Assembly: GCF_949987515.2 (NCBI RefSeq)
Contig: NC_082697.1
Span: 26,667,730 to 26,731,729, forward strand
Reading direction: 5' to 3'
DNA: 64,000 bases
DNA from: Delphinus delphis
Lineage: Eukaryota > Chordata > Mammalia > Artiodactyla > Delphinidae
In this document: one piece after another, positions 1 through 10,900 of the stretch
How the letters are laid out: every line of letters begins with the position of its first letter
Numbering within the stretch: position 1 is the stretch's first letter
Made by a program: the position numbers and the translations under genes
The notes under the pieces: generated by a model
What the model was told of the DNA's origin: nothing
Database searches by the model: none
The model's input: only the letters and a program-made list of their open reading frames with translations

Positions 1-490
1 CCTTGTAGCAAACTGTGCAACTGAACACATATAACTATGACCCCATTTATGTGAAAAAAAAGCGAAGAAACCTATACATGTGTACCAGATGGACGATTTT
101 GACTTCGGCACAGAAACCCCAAGGTAACTTGCTTCAACATTGAAGACATATTATTATCTTACATAACAAGCCCAGAGGTGGGGCAGCTTCAGGGTTGGCT
201 AATTCGGTGGCTGGACTTCATCACCAAGGACTCAGGGACTTCTCATCTTTCAGCTTTGCCATCTTCTGACTAGATCCCGTCATAATTGCCAGATGGTGGC
301 TACAGTTCCAGGCAACTCGTTCATATATTTCAATTACCAGAAGATAAGGGACTCCCTTTCTGCTGCAGCTCTTTTTTTGTTTGTTTGCTTGTTTTTCATC
401 TCTTTTTCAAAAGCAAAGAAACTTTTTTCTAGAGCCCTCCAGCCAACCTTCCCTCACATTTCATTGGTCATAGCTGGTTTGTAAGTCCGT
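1..490. other. Unannotated flank, nothing recognised
   Basis: I see no gene, splice-ready exon or clear repeat. Open frames here are short and of ordinary composition. Confidence 0.5.
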
Positions 491-630
491 CTTTATTTTA
501 TTTATTTATTTATTTGTTTGTCTGCACTGTGGGGCTTGTGGGATGTTAGTTGCCATATCAGGGATTGAACCTGGGCCCTTGGCAGTGAGACAATAGAATC
601 TTAACCACTGGACCACCAGGGAATTCCCAG
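491..630 (-). mobile_element. Older tRNA-derived SINE (CHR-2-like, short form)
   Basis: T-rich left end (ATTT repeats), then the reversed SINE body ending in ACCACCAGGGAATTCCC, which is the tRNA-related head read backwards. More diverged than the CHR-1 copies further on. Confidence 0.75.
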
Positions 631-899
631 GATTTATTCTTGATCCCATGAAAATGAGAACAACAGAGCAAAATTGTGACTCTGACAGTACGGAAGAAAA
701 CAAAGATGGCCAAATGTCTGCTACAATATATATCTAAGTGTGCTGAAAAATCGGGAAGGATACACTCCAAACTGCTAATGGTGGGTACTTCTGGGGAGAG
801 GAGTGGGATGGCGGGGAAATGAAAGGAGTTCTGTGGAAAATACTAAAATTGCTATCCAACAACCCTTACCCACTTCTCTGTTGCTCACAAAAGAGCGGC

Positions 900-1400
900 A
901 AAGGGATGAACCATTATTGGCCTGAGCCAAATGTGGCGATCTCATTCCTTTTTGCCTGTTAGTTGCTTTCTCAGCCTCCCTTGCAGCTAGAGGTGGCCAT
1001 GAGACTCAGTCTGGCCAGTGAGATATGAAAGGAAACTGCTGGGAGAATAACTTCCTCCTCGATAAAAAGAAAACCTCTTTCTGACCTTTCCCCTCCCATT
1101 CTTGCTTGTAATACTGGTGTGAGGATGTGATGCTTGGAGTTGTTGTAGCCATGTTGCAACCATGAAGGAAATGCCTAGAGAATTATGGAGATGCATATTC
1201 AGTGTCCTGATATTTTAAGGCTGATGAATCAACCTTAGAATTGTCTACTTCTGGACATTCTGTTAGAAAATATCCTTATAAGGGTTTCTCTCATGTGTAG
1301 TTGAGGGCAGCTTAAGAGATAAATGCATTTTTACTTTTACCATATGTTTTCTGTTTTTCTGATTTATCCTTATAATTAAAATGTATTATTTATGTAATTC
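900..1400 (+). repeat. Ancient LTR-like dispersed repeat
   Basis: Phrases such as GGCCAGTGAGATATGAAAGG and AGTTGTTGTAGCCATGTTGC resemble a common old mammalian LTR-type repeat. The family is not named with certainty. 1401-2560 shows no gene; it holds a small local duplication near 1.8 kb and an alternating purine-pyrimidine tract near 2.0 kb. Confidence 0.4.
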
Positions 1401-2012
1401 AAAGTTCAATTAAAAATATGTACCACTTGGCATTGGGCACCTTTGGAATCCCAATAGGCCTGAAGAGGCACTCTGGGAAAGGAGATTGGGAGGAGCTGAA
1501 CAAAAAGAACAAATCGTTCTTTATAATTAAGTCCTAACTACATGGTATGAGGTGACCCTGCAGACTGGGGAATGGCTGAGAATACATTTCTTTCTCACTA
1601 TTTGGGTTTAGGCCAGAGGTTACAAACTGTCAGCCTCTGGTCAGAACCTGGCTGGGGGACATGTTTTGCTTCTCCTGTCCAGGGCTTAAAAAAATTGGAA
1701 TTAGCAATAGTGATTTAGGAATTGGGATACTGCACATAAATATCTGGCTTGCTGCTTTTCTTAGAAAAAATGAAATATCTGAAAAATATTTTTCATTTCA
1801 AAAAATGAAATATCTTAGAAAAAATGAAATTTCCTAACAGGAGTAATAGGCAGCTTAGTTCAGTCATTCCTTTTAGGTAGGAAAGGACTTCCAGTTTGCC
1901 ACAGACCTTGATGCTCCCTAATGTTTGTCACCTAGTCTACGTCATTGATTTATATTACCTGATTCTGTGAGCATCTGCATTTGTGACCCCTGGCTTAGGT
2001 TTCGGATTCAAA

Positions 2013-2045
2013 GTGCACATGTGCATACGTGCACGCATGCATGTA
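2013..2045. repeat. 33-bp uninterrupted alternating purine-pyrimidine tract
   Basis: Every step alternates purine and pyrimidine (GTGCACATGTGCATACGTGC and onwards), yet it is not a simple microsatellite. Such tracts can adopt Z-DNA. Confidence 0.8.
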
Positions 2046-2559
2046 AGATTCACAGACAACTGACTGTGTGGAAAGGCATGCAAACTTATTCACACAGGTG
2101 GGCAGACCTTGAAGAGGACTGAGTTTGGAGTGGTCACACTTACTCTGGACTCTTCTGTAAGACTAGAAGAGCTAAGAACACCCTTGACTGCCCTGCTGGG
2201 GCACCTGGAGTCTTAATCCAGCCCCAATAACTCAGACTTCTGAAGTGGGGTGGGGGATAATTCTGAGGCAAGACCTATATCTGTCGGTAAGGAGTAGTGT
2301 TTTCTGAAAGGTGGGTGGAGATTTGCCCAGTGCAGGCTTGAAGAAACTGGTGATCCTGGAGAGAGGCATGGGTTTGAGGAAGGGAGGCAAGGTCAGACTC
2401 TGGGGACAGTGTCCCAGTGCCCCCGACATCCCACTAGGAAGGAACCCCTTTACTTTAGGGCCTTCTCTCTGTACTCATTAGAACAAGACTGAGTTTGTGT
2501 GTTGGAGGAGAGTAAAGACCCAGCCACAGCCTTCCTTCAGCCTCCACCTTATTCTGCCA

Positions 2560-3262
2560 TGGGTTGGCTCCCCCAGATGTCCACATCTTAGTCTCTGGAA
2601 CCTGTGAATATGTTTTTTTAAAAAAATATTTATTTACTTATTTATTTTGGCTGTGCCAGGTCTTAGTTGCGGCACATGGACTACTTAGTTGTGGCATTCA
2701 AACTCTTAGCTACAGCATGCATGCGGGATCTAGTTCCCCGGCCAGGGATCGAACCTGGGTCCTCTGCATTGCGAGCATGGAGTCTTACCCACTGGGCCAC
2801 CAGGGAAGTCCTGGAACCTGTGAATATGTTATGTTACACGGCAGAGGAGAATTAAGGTCACAGATGGAATTTCAGGCTGCTAATCTGCTGACTGTAAAAC
2901 AGGAAGGTTATGCTGGTTTGTCTGGATGGGCTCAATGTAATCACAAAGGTGGAAGAGTGAGGCAGAAGAGAGAGAACCAGAGAGATGGCAGCATGAGATG
3001 GACTTGGCTCGACATTGTTGGCTTTGAAGATGGAGCAAGCGCCAAGGAAAGCAGCTTCTAGCAGCTGAGAAAGGCAAGGAAGCAAAAGCTTCTCTAGAGC
3101 CTCTAGAAAGGAATGCAGCCCTGCAGACACCTTGGTTTTAGCCCAGTGGGACCCAAGTTGGACTTCTATTTGACAGAACTATAAGATAATAAATTTGCTG
3201 TTTTAAGCCGTTAAGTTTGTGGTAATTTGTTACGGCAGCAAGAGGAAACAAAAGCACCAGGA
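2560..3262 (+). repeat. MaLR-like (MLT1-type) LTR interrupted by a SINE
   Basis: The left part reads CCCCCAGATGTCCACATCTT and the right part ends in ATAATAAATTTGCTGTTTTA and a TTTGTGGTAATTTGTTACGG motif. Both are typical of old MaLR-type LTRs. The SINE at 2615-2810 splits it. Confidence 0.6.
2615..2810 (-). mobile_element. CHR-type SINE with 20-bp target-site duplication
   Basis: The tRNA-related head is at the right (GGCCACCAGGGAAGTC reversed) and the A-tail at the left. It is flanked by the identical 20-mer CTGGAACCTGTGAATATGTT at 2595-2614 and 2811-2830. Confidence 0.88.
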
Positions 3263-3530
3263 CACCTAGAGAGTCCACGTTGTAGGTGAGACTCCACTTT
3301 ACTGCTGGAATCAACCTCCAGACGACATGTGAGATGATTCCAGTCGCTCCAGGCTTTGTGAGTTTCCCAGCCGAGGTCCCAGAGAAGAGCAGTACCCACT
3401 TCGCCTTGCCCAAATTCCTGACTCACAAAATCTATGAGTATAATAAAATGATTGTTTTTATGCCACTAAGCTTTGGGTGGTTTGTTATGCGGCACAGAAA
3501 CTGGAACAGCGATCCATCTTAGCCTTGAAC
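3263..3530 (+). repeat. Second MaLR/ERVL-like LTR fragment
   Basis: It ends in ATGCCACTAAGCTTTGGGTG and TTTGTTATGCGGCACAGAAA, the usual 3' signature of this repeat class. 3540-4400 holds nothing I recognise. Confidence 0.45.
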
Positions 3531-4419
3531 TTGAATCAGACGGAACTAGGAAAACAACACACACTGTTGAACCCAGAGCTCCCATCCCATCATTAATATT
3601 ATTTTTAACTAAACCCTGAACTGAACGGAAGGAGACGGCGCCGAAATTGAAACTGAACTTGTATATTTTTTCATGCTGTTGAACTAGGATATTCAAATAT
3701 TCTTGAGACAGTCGCATAAAGAATTCTACCCTAGCCCCTTCACTCCGTATATTTTGATTTGCCTAAGGTCACGTGGTCATGGCAGAGCTTAGAGGTTCTT
3801 AATCTTTAAAAACATTTTGTTTTACAAAGCAGCCAGCTGTGACTCTCTCTACCCTCCTTACCTTCCTTCAGAGCACATACCCTTATCAAAGTTTGCTGAG
3901 TAAAGGAAGGACTGAGCTGTGCCTGGGAGATGTGAATTTCTCACCATCCAAGGACAAGGGAGTTCCAGCCTGAACCTGATTCCTTGGGGGTCCCCGAGTG
4001 GAAGCTTCGTGCCCTTGGCTGAGAAATTGGAACTTTCCGTCAGGGCCAGTGATCCTCAGTATTTGAGTAGCCAGGCTGGGGTGTGCTGGGATCCAGGTGG
4101 CCTTCATCTCGTCTGGATCAGGACAGCACAGTTTGTGGCCTTCCCCCAAAGCAAAAGGAGGGGGGAAACTCTGAGGAGACTTGGGGCCCCTGGGGAGACA
4201 TTCCTCTTTCCAGAGCTTTATCACTTTTTCCATAACAGTGCCCTCCCTTCAAGGTGGAAAGTCGCAGCTGGCGTCTGAGGATACTCTCAATGTGCTTTTG
4301 TTCTCCACCCTGCCCCCAGCCCAGGCAGCAGGGCGCTGGGCAGACACCAGCCTGCGCCGGACTTGCTGTACCGTCGCACAGTGCGATATAGTTGAGCCTT
4401 TCACACCATGGGACTAGAC

Positions 4420-4880
4420 TTCCCTGGTTCGAATCCTGGCTATCTGCTAACTGTGCAACCTTGGCCGGGTATCTGCTATAGTTTCTCCATCTGAAAACTG
4501 GCATGGTGATAATATGAGAAGTTTTGAGGATTTAATATGCAAAAAGCACTTAACACTGCACCTGATACATGGTAAGAGTGACGGAACTGTTTGCTGTTGT
4601 TATTACATGACCTTGGGAGATTCTTCTTTCTCTGGGCCTCAGTTTCCCCAACTGTGCAATGAAGATGGCAGTTCCTACCTGCCTCTTGACAGCCGATCTG
4701 GGTGTGAATCCTGACTACACTTTCTTGCTGTGTGGCCTTGGACAAATTTCTTGTGTTCTCTTAGCCTCAATGTGCTCATCTGTTATCTGTTAAATGGTAC
4801 CTATTAAGCAGATGGTGATGATGAAATGAGAAGATGTGTACCAAGCATGGAGCATGGGGCCTACCACATAGAAAGAGCTA
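4420..4880 (+). repeat. Two or three tandem MIR SINE copies
   Basis: MIR core phrases recur: TTCGAATCCTGGCTATCTGC, CTGGGCCTCAGTTTCCCCAA, and TGTGTGGCCTTGGACAAATT with GATGATGAAATGAGAAGATG. Confidence 0.6.
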
Positions 4881-5459
4881 AAACAAAGTTAGCTTTTTGC
4901 TTTTTTTTGGGTTTTTTTTTTGGTTTGTTTTTATGTCTGAGAAAGAACTTTCTAAACTATAATAGGCCATGTCCCTGGGAGGAATATTGTGGTTTTCTTA
5001 CATGCTTTCCCAGCCATGCCTTATTTACAGACTCCTAGAATCAGAGAGATCAGGTTTGGAAGGGCCCTTTAACAGATTGGTTAATTAATCCATTCCACAA
5101 ATATTTAGTGATCCCCTACGATGAGCCAGGTACTGAGGCAGGTGTTGAGGAGAGAGCAGCACCAAGGGTTTTGCCCTTGCGGACCTCTCATTCCTGTGGG
5201 GGAGGCAGACAGCAAACGTGTGAGTACATGAGTATATGCTACAAGCTCAGATTCAATCCCTTTATGTTACAGATGGGAAAACTGAGGCCCAAGAAGGGAA
5301 GAGAGTTTCCTAAAGTCCTCCAGTGTCTTAATAGGGCAAATACTCCCAAGCGAGTCTTCACGGTCTCAAAATATCTAACCCTAAACAAACTCTGGTTTCC
5401 CTAATGTTTTAAGATATGATAGCAGGAACCAGCATTTCCTGAATCTTCCTAGACACAGA

Positions 5460-5640
5460 AACTGTTATAAGTACTTGACACATCTTAAGTCATTTAATCC
5501 TCACATCAATCCTGAGGGAGGGAATTGTCATGAAGCCCATTTTATAGATGGGGAAACTAAGGCACAGAGAGATGGAAGAGAGCAGGGGTTGAATACTGAC
5601 CCCCTGGTTTAGGGCCCATGCCCTCCACCACTGTGCTGTC
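5460..5640 (-). repeat. MIR-class ancient repeat
   Basis: CATTTTATAGATGGGGAAAC and AGGCACAGAGAGATGG are characteristic old SINE-type phrases. Confidence 0.5.
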
Positions 5641-5879
5641 TCGCTGTGTTGGCTGCATACTCACCCCTGCATCTAGTCTGCACTATTTCTTTCTTTCTTC
5701 CCTCCCCTGCCTTCCCCCAATCCTGGTCTCAATGATTTCTTCCACAATCTGAGTAGCTTTGGGTACTCCCTTTCTGGCCCTCAATTTCCCCATCTGTGAA
5801 TTAAGAGGATTATTTTCATGACCACCCTGATTTTTAGCACCCTATCAGTTTGTAATTCTTTTAATCATATACGTGTTTT

Positions 5880-6010
5880 CTAGTCTGTTTTCCCCACCAG
5901 ACTGTGAGCTCCAGGGAGCAACACCCTACTCCTTCTTCACCACTATGTCCCTAGAACCAGGCACTGTGCCCTGCACTTAGTAGGCCCTCAGTTAATATTT
6001 GCGGATGAAG
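5880..6010 (+). repeat. L2 3'-end fragment
   Basis: ACTGTGAGCTCCAGGGAGCA and CACTTAGTAGGCCCTCAGTT resemble the L2 terminal region. 6010-6890 is GC-rich unique-looking DNA with no supported gene. Confidence 0.5.
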
Positions 6011-6889
6011 AAAGGAAGGAATCACGCTGATTGTCCCCAGGTTTTTCCAAACCAGCTCCTGCGCTCTCTCCCTGGCCCTCTTCCTTTCTCAGCCTGTGGG
6101 GCCTCCTCCCTCCCTCCCTCTCACCTCCCAGGGCCGGCTTGGGCCCTCCATCCGGCCTGCATTTTTCTGGGTTTGATATCATTTTTTCCACTCTCCCGGG
6201 CTGCTGCCGGCTGCCTCTGCCAACTTTCCACAACTATAGCCCCTCCCCCCATGACCACAGGCCTCCAGAGACAGCTTAGGGTGGGGGAAGACCCTCCTCC
6301 TTTTCCCTTCCCCGGGCTGGAGTTGGGATAGGAAAGTAAGTACCATCAGTGCCCTGCTGGCAAGATTGGGGGGTCACCGCTGGGGACATGGCCGACGTGG
6401 GGGGCTGAGGCATCTGGGCAGGCAGCTGGCTGGGGGCAGGGGTGTCAGGCATCAGGGACACAATGGTCCAAACTGTTTGCATCATGTTCTCCTCTCAAAG
6501 TAGTGACACCACTTCCCCTTATGCTGGAAACTCCTGACCTGACCCCCAAGGCCCATCCCCAGCCATGGTGCCTCACTACCTCCTACTTCCCACACAGACA
6601 CAGGAGGAGGCTGGGCCCTGAGGTCTGGTCCTTACCCTTACTGGCTGGGCGACTCTGGGGTGCTCACTTCCCCTCTCTGGGCTTCAATTTCCAAAGTTAG
6701 AAAACGGAATGAGTCGGACTAAATCGGGGGTCCATCCCGGGGATTAATGGATTGAGTTTCATGGAGTCCACCTGCCCCCTTTCAATTGTGTGCAAAATTG
6801 TGTTTGAAAGTCCATTTCCCTGGGAGTCTATAGTTTTTTGTCACATTCTCCAAGAGGACTGTGGATAAGCTGGCCACAGACTCTAGCCT

Positions 6890-7060
6890 CACAAGCCTGG
6901 GCTGGAATCCTGGCAACTTCACTTATAGCTGCTGTGTGATCTGGAGCACAAGCCTTCACTGTTCTATGCCTCTGTTTTCTAACTAGTTAAACATGGGTCG
7001 TGAAGATTAATAGTTGTGACAGCTTAGTACCCAGTCAGCTCCCAACAAACACCAGCTATT
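6890..7060 (+). repeat. MIR SINE
   Basis: GGGCTGGAATCCTGGCAACT, CTGCTGTGTGATCTGGAGC and the CCCAACAAACACCAGCTATT tail follow the MIR pattern. Confidence 0.55.
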
Positions 7061-7408
7061 ATATTGCTAGGATGAGGGCGAAGATTTTTTTTTCAGAGAA
7101 TATTTTGTGAATTTATAATCTAAAAAAACGAGTTAATGAGAGAATAGGAGGTCATCACACTAAACTGTGGTTGCTTGTGCTGCACTGTGTCTCCCTCCAA
7201 GTCGTGGGGCAGGGGCTGTGCCCAGTGGTTCAGAGAAGGGCCTGAATGCATAATTGGTTCAGTGATTTTACTGACTAACCCTGACACCCAAGTCAGCAGG
7301 CCAACCCAGTCTGCAGCCCGTGTAGATGGAAAAGCGGGAGGTGGAGACGCCTGGAAGAGCCCAAAAGAAGAGATCTGGGCGCTCAGACAGGACATCCTTC
7401 TGGTCTAG

Positions 7409-7414
7409 TTTATT
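7409..7414 (-). terminator. REM1: REM1 polyadenylation signal
   Basis: AATAAA on the minus strand about 300 nt past the REM1 stop; it is the first canonical hexamer I found downstream. It implies a 3' UTR of roughly 320 nt. Confidence 0.65.
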
Positions 7415-7709
7415 GTGGGGGAATTTCTGAGGGTTGGCCAGAGCCCAAGGACAAGGAAGACTTTTTACACAAAGACACGCACTGCATGAAAACCCCAATT
7501 TAGGCTTTGGCCCCATGGTCTGTCCATCACTTGCCCAGGGCAGAGAGGTCCGTGAAGTTGCGGCTGGGGAGATGCTCTGTACGTTGAGGGAGTGGACGGC
7601 CAAGGCCCACGATGTAGACTGCAAGCCACAGAGACTCTGCCTCTCCGTGGCCCTGGTGGAGGCTAGAATGCACCCCAGTGCCCCCCACCCAGAGAGTGGG
7701 TGGGTGGCC

Positions 7710-7981
7710 TCAGAGCACGGCCAGGTTGTGGCAGGACTTGGAGCGGGCCTTGAGTGCCCGGCGGCGGGCGCTGCGGGCAGTTAAGCGTGCCAGGAAGTGT
7801 CGAGCCCGCTGGCCTAGGCTTGCCCGTCGTCGGGGGGCCGGTGGCTCCCGGCCTGCGCAGTTCCTGCGGCGCAAGCGCAGTTGGCGCACTACGCCTTCGA
7901 AGAGCTCCGCCACGTTGTGCTGCAGCGTGGCTGACGTCTCGATGAATTTGCAGTCGAACACCACAGCGCAGGCGCGGCCCT
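7710..7981 (-). CDS. REM1: REM1 coding exon 4 (residues 209-298 and stop)
   Basis: A 272-nt terminal exon after acceptor CCCCTCAG. It encodes the ETSA motif (223-226), the last G-domain helix and an Arg/Ala-rich tail. The tail is the part of RGK proteins known to bind calmodulin and membrane lipid. TGA is at 7712-7710. Confidence 0.94.
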
Positions 7982-10900
7982 CTGAGGGGGCGGGGTCAGT
8001 GAGCCAGGGCGGAGCCACAACCGGAAAAAGGAGATAAAGGTAGCAGGAGGTGTGTTCAATCTCAACCGGAAGCACGATTTTTCCTTTCCCCATCCCTCGT
8101 GCTGCGTGCCAGGGGACTCAGAGATAAATCTGGCTTTGAGGAGTTAGTTCACAGGTTAGTGATTGATACTGATAGCAGAATGAGGCTGGGAAGACCGGGA
8201 GGTCCCACGGAAGGGTCTTGACTGCCAGGGAAGGGGTCTAATCTGTGCAACAGAATTGTCTGGGGGAGCATGTTAAAATGCAGGTTGCTGAGCCCACCCG
8301 CAGATATTCTGATTCGGTAGGTGAGGCCTGGGAACTACCGATTCAACAAAATCTCCTGGGGATAATGTTGCAGAATTTTGGGACGTCTGCTCATAAAGCA
8401 TATGGTCTTCCGTCTCCAGGATGCCACTGGGCTGGATGCAGGGGCCTGGGTTCTAGTCCTCAGTGGCTGGTGACCCTGTAGAACTGGCCTCCCCACTCTG
8501 GGTCTCAGTTTCCATATTTTTTATATTTCGCCCTGTGAGTAGGGCCATTTTTAGATCGTTATGGGTCCCACCTGATACACCAATTGTATTAAAATATTCC
8601 CCATCCCACTTTAAATACAATTTAAGTATAACTTTAAGCATTTTGGTTTGCAGTTGCTGGCTGACACAATATTATGTTTTGTACGCAAAGCTCTGTGAAA
8701 TTTGAATTTATCATTTTCTCACTGTATTTTGGAGTCAATAATTGTCTTTTTCAGGTCTCAGATGTAAGCCCTTGGAAAGCTTACAGGCACTGAGCCTATC
8801 ATGCCTGGTGAATAAAGTGTCTCAGACTAAGGGCATTGGGGCACATAGGGGAATTTTTAGGCAAAGAAGTGACAAGGTCAGCTCTGGTTCGGGAAAACTC
8901 TGGCAGCTGGTGAGGAGAACCGATTGAGTGGGGATAGATAGAGAAGTACCGGGGTTGGCCCAGGCTAAAGTGGAGATGCCAGGATGGGGCAGAGGCTCTG
9001 GGCATGGGGACAGGAAGGGAATGTGGGGTTAAGGGAGGTGGACTGACAAGGTCTGGGGACTGGTCTGAGGGAATGAGAGAGGACGCAAGCCAAGAATGGT
9101 TTCTAGCTTTCAGGCTTAGGCAAGTAGATGCAGGATGGAGGTGGCCGGGGTGGGGGTGGTGGGGCACGAGTCACTGAGATCGAGGAGCACTGGAGGAGAC
9201 GCAGTGACAACGGGGCTAAGAGAAAGGTGGAGGAGGAGGGTGGAGTGGAGGGCTTACCTTCCACGGAGACTTCCCGGCAGCGTGCCAGGTCCGCCTTGTT
9301 GCCCACCAGGATGATGGGCACGTGGTCCGCCTGATATGTGCGCCGCAGCTGAATGCGGAGCTCAGAGGCACTCTCGAAGCTGCCCCTGTCTGCGATGGAG
9401 TACACGATAACGTAGGCGCTGCCCACCTGCAGGCACGACTCCTGGCTCCAGCTTTCATCCTGTAGGGGAGGGAACCCAGGCCCATCCTCAGACGGTACCT
9501 AGGCCCTGGCTGAGAAAGGAGGGGCTGGGATGGTCTATGGGTGGGATGGGGCTGAGGTTGATACTTTGGACAGGTTGGGGGACAAATTCTGCCATATTTC
9601 CCTGTGTCACCCTGGAAGACCACCGATCTTCTCTGAGTCACAGTTTCTCTGCTTGAAAAATTGGGCTAATGACACTACCTCACTCCATTCTCTCATTCAT
9701 TGGTTCCTTCTGTAGGCCGGGCACTGGAGACAAAAGATTTATTGGGTTCTGCTAAGGAGAGTTCTGGCTTTGCCTTTTCAGCGCCTTTGTCTGGTTTGAG
9801 GAGGGTTTGGTCTTGCCAGACAGTCCTTTTGGCTTTTTGCAGTCCAGAGTTAAGAAAAAAAAAGGAAGGGAGAGAAGTGGGGACAGGAGGCTGTCTTCCA
9901 GGGGAGGTTTTTTTCTGGATACTCTTGAAGAGAGAGTTGAAGGAGCAACTGTGGCGTGTAAGGGAAGGGGGTGGGAGAGGCAAGGGGCATTTTAAGAAGT
10001 GGAGTCTATTCAAGATGTTTGACAAGGAAAGGAAAGAACTGGAGTAATTTTGATATTGTTTTGGATGACGCTCTTTTGTCAGGGACAGCACTCCGAGACT
10101 GAACCACCTAGGTAATGGCTTTCTAAGTGTTTCTAAGTGTTTAAGGAGACACAGTACCTGCCCTCCAAAAGCTCATGATTAGGAAGGGATGCTATGAAAA
10201 TGGAGAGATATAATGCGGTGTGATAAGTACCATTAAGAGAGGCATATGCAGGGACGTCCCTGGCAGTCCAGTGGTTAAGACTCGTGCTTCCAATGCAGGG
10301 GGTGCAGGTTCGATCCCTGGTCAGGGAACTAAGATCCCACATGCTGTGCAGCTCAGCCAAAAAAAAAGAGAGCCATATGCAAGTGGCTGGAGGACCCATG
10401 GGGCTTGGGGCGGGGGTAGACCAGAAGAACTCAACTGGGCAGAGTGTGGGAGGGCTTCACAGTGGACTGGTGAGTGGGGTTACAAAGAATGAGCAGGCTG
10501 AGTAGGGAGGAAGAGAGTGGGCAGGAGTGGGAAATGCCAAGCGTGGTGGAAGTATTGTTTGTGAGGGGAAAAGAAGCCAGAAAAGTTTTCTGATAACCAA
10601 ATAAGGTAGATAAATAGGAAAGCGTCAGATCCATGGTCAACATCATTGTCAAAAGGGGTAAGTTCTGAACAGCTGTACTGATCCTTCCCGGGGGCCAAAT
10701 AACCCTGAACTGAGTCAGACAGATGTGGGTTCTTATTCTGGGTTCTTAGCTGTGACTATGGACAGGTTTCCTTCCTCCCTCAGAGTCTGTTTTCTCATTT
10801 GTAGAATGAGAGGGTGGGTCTTGACCATTCATTCATTCATTGCACAAATATTTATGGAAGATTTGCTATGTGTTGGCATCACAAAAGCTGGTTGGTACAT

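Noticed and set aside
2564..3061. 165-codon plus-strand open frame, the second longest in the window
   Set aside because: It runs through a MaLR-like LTR and the reversed SINE inserted in it; the protein has no family signature.
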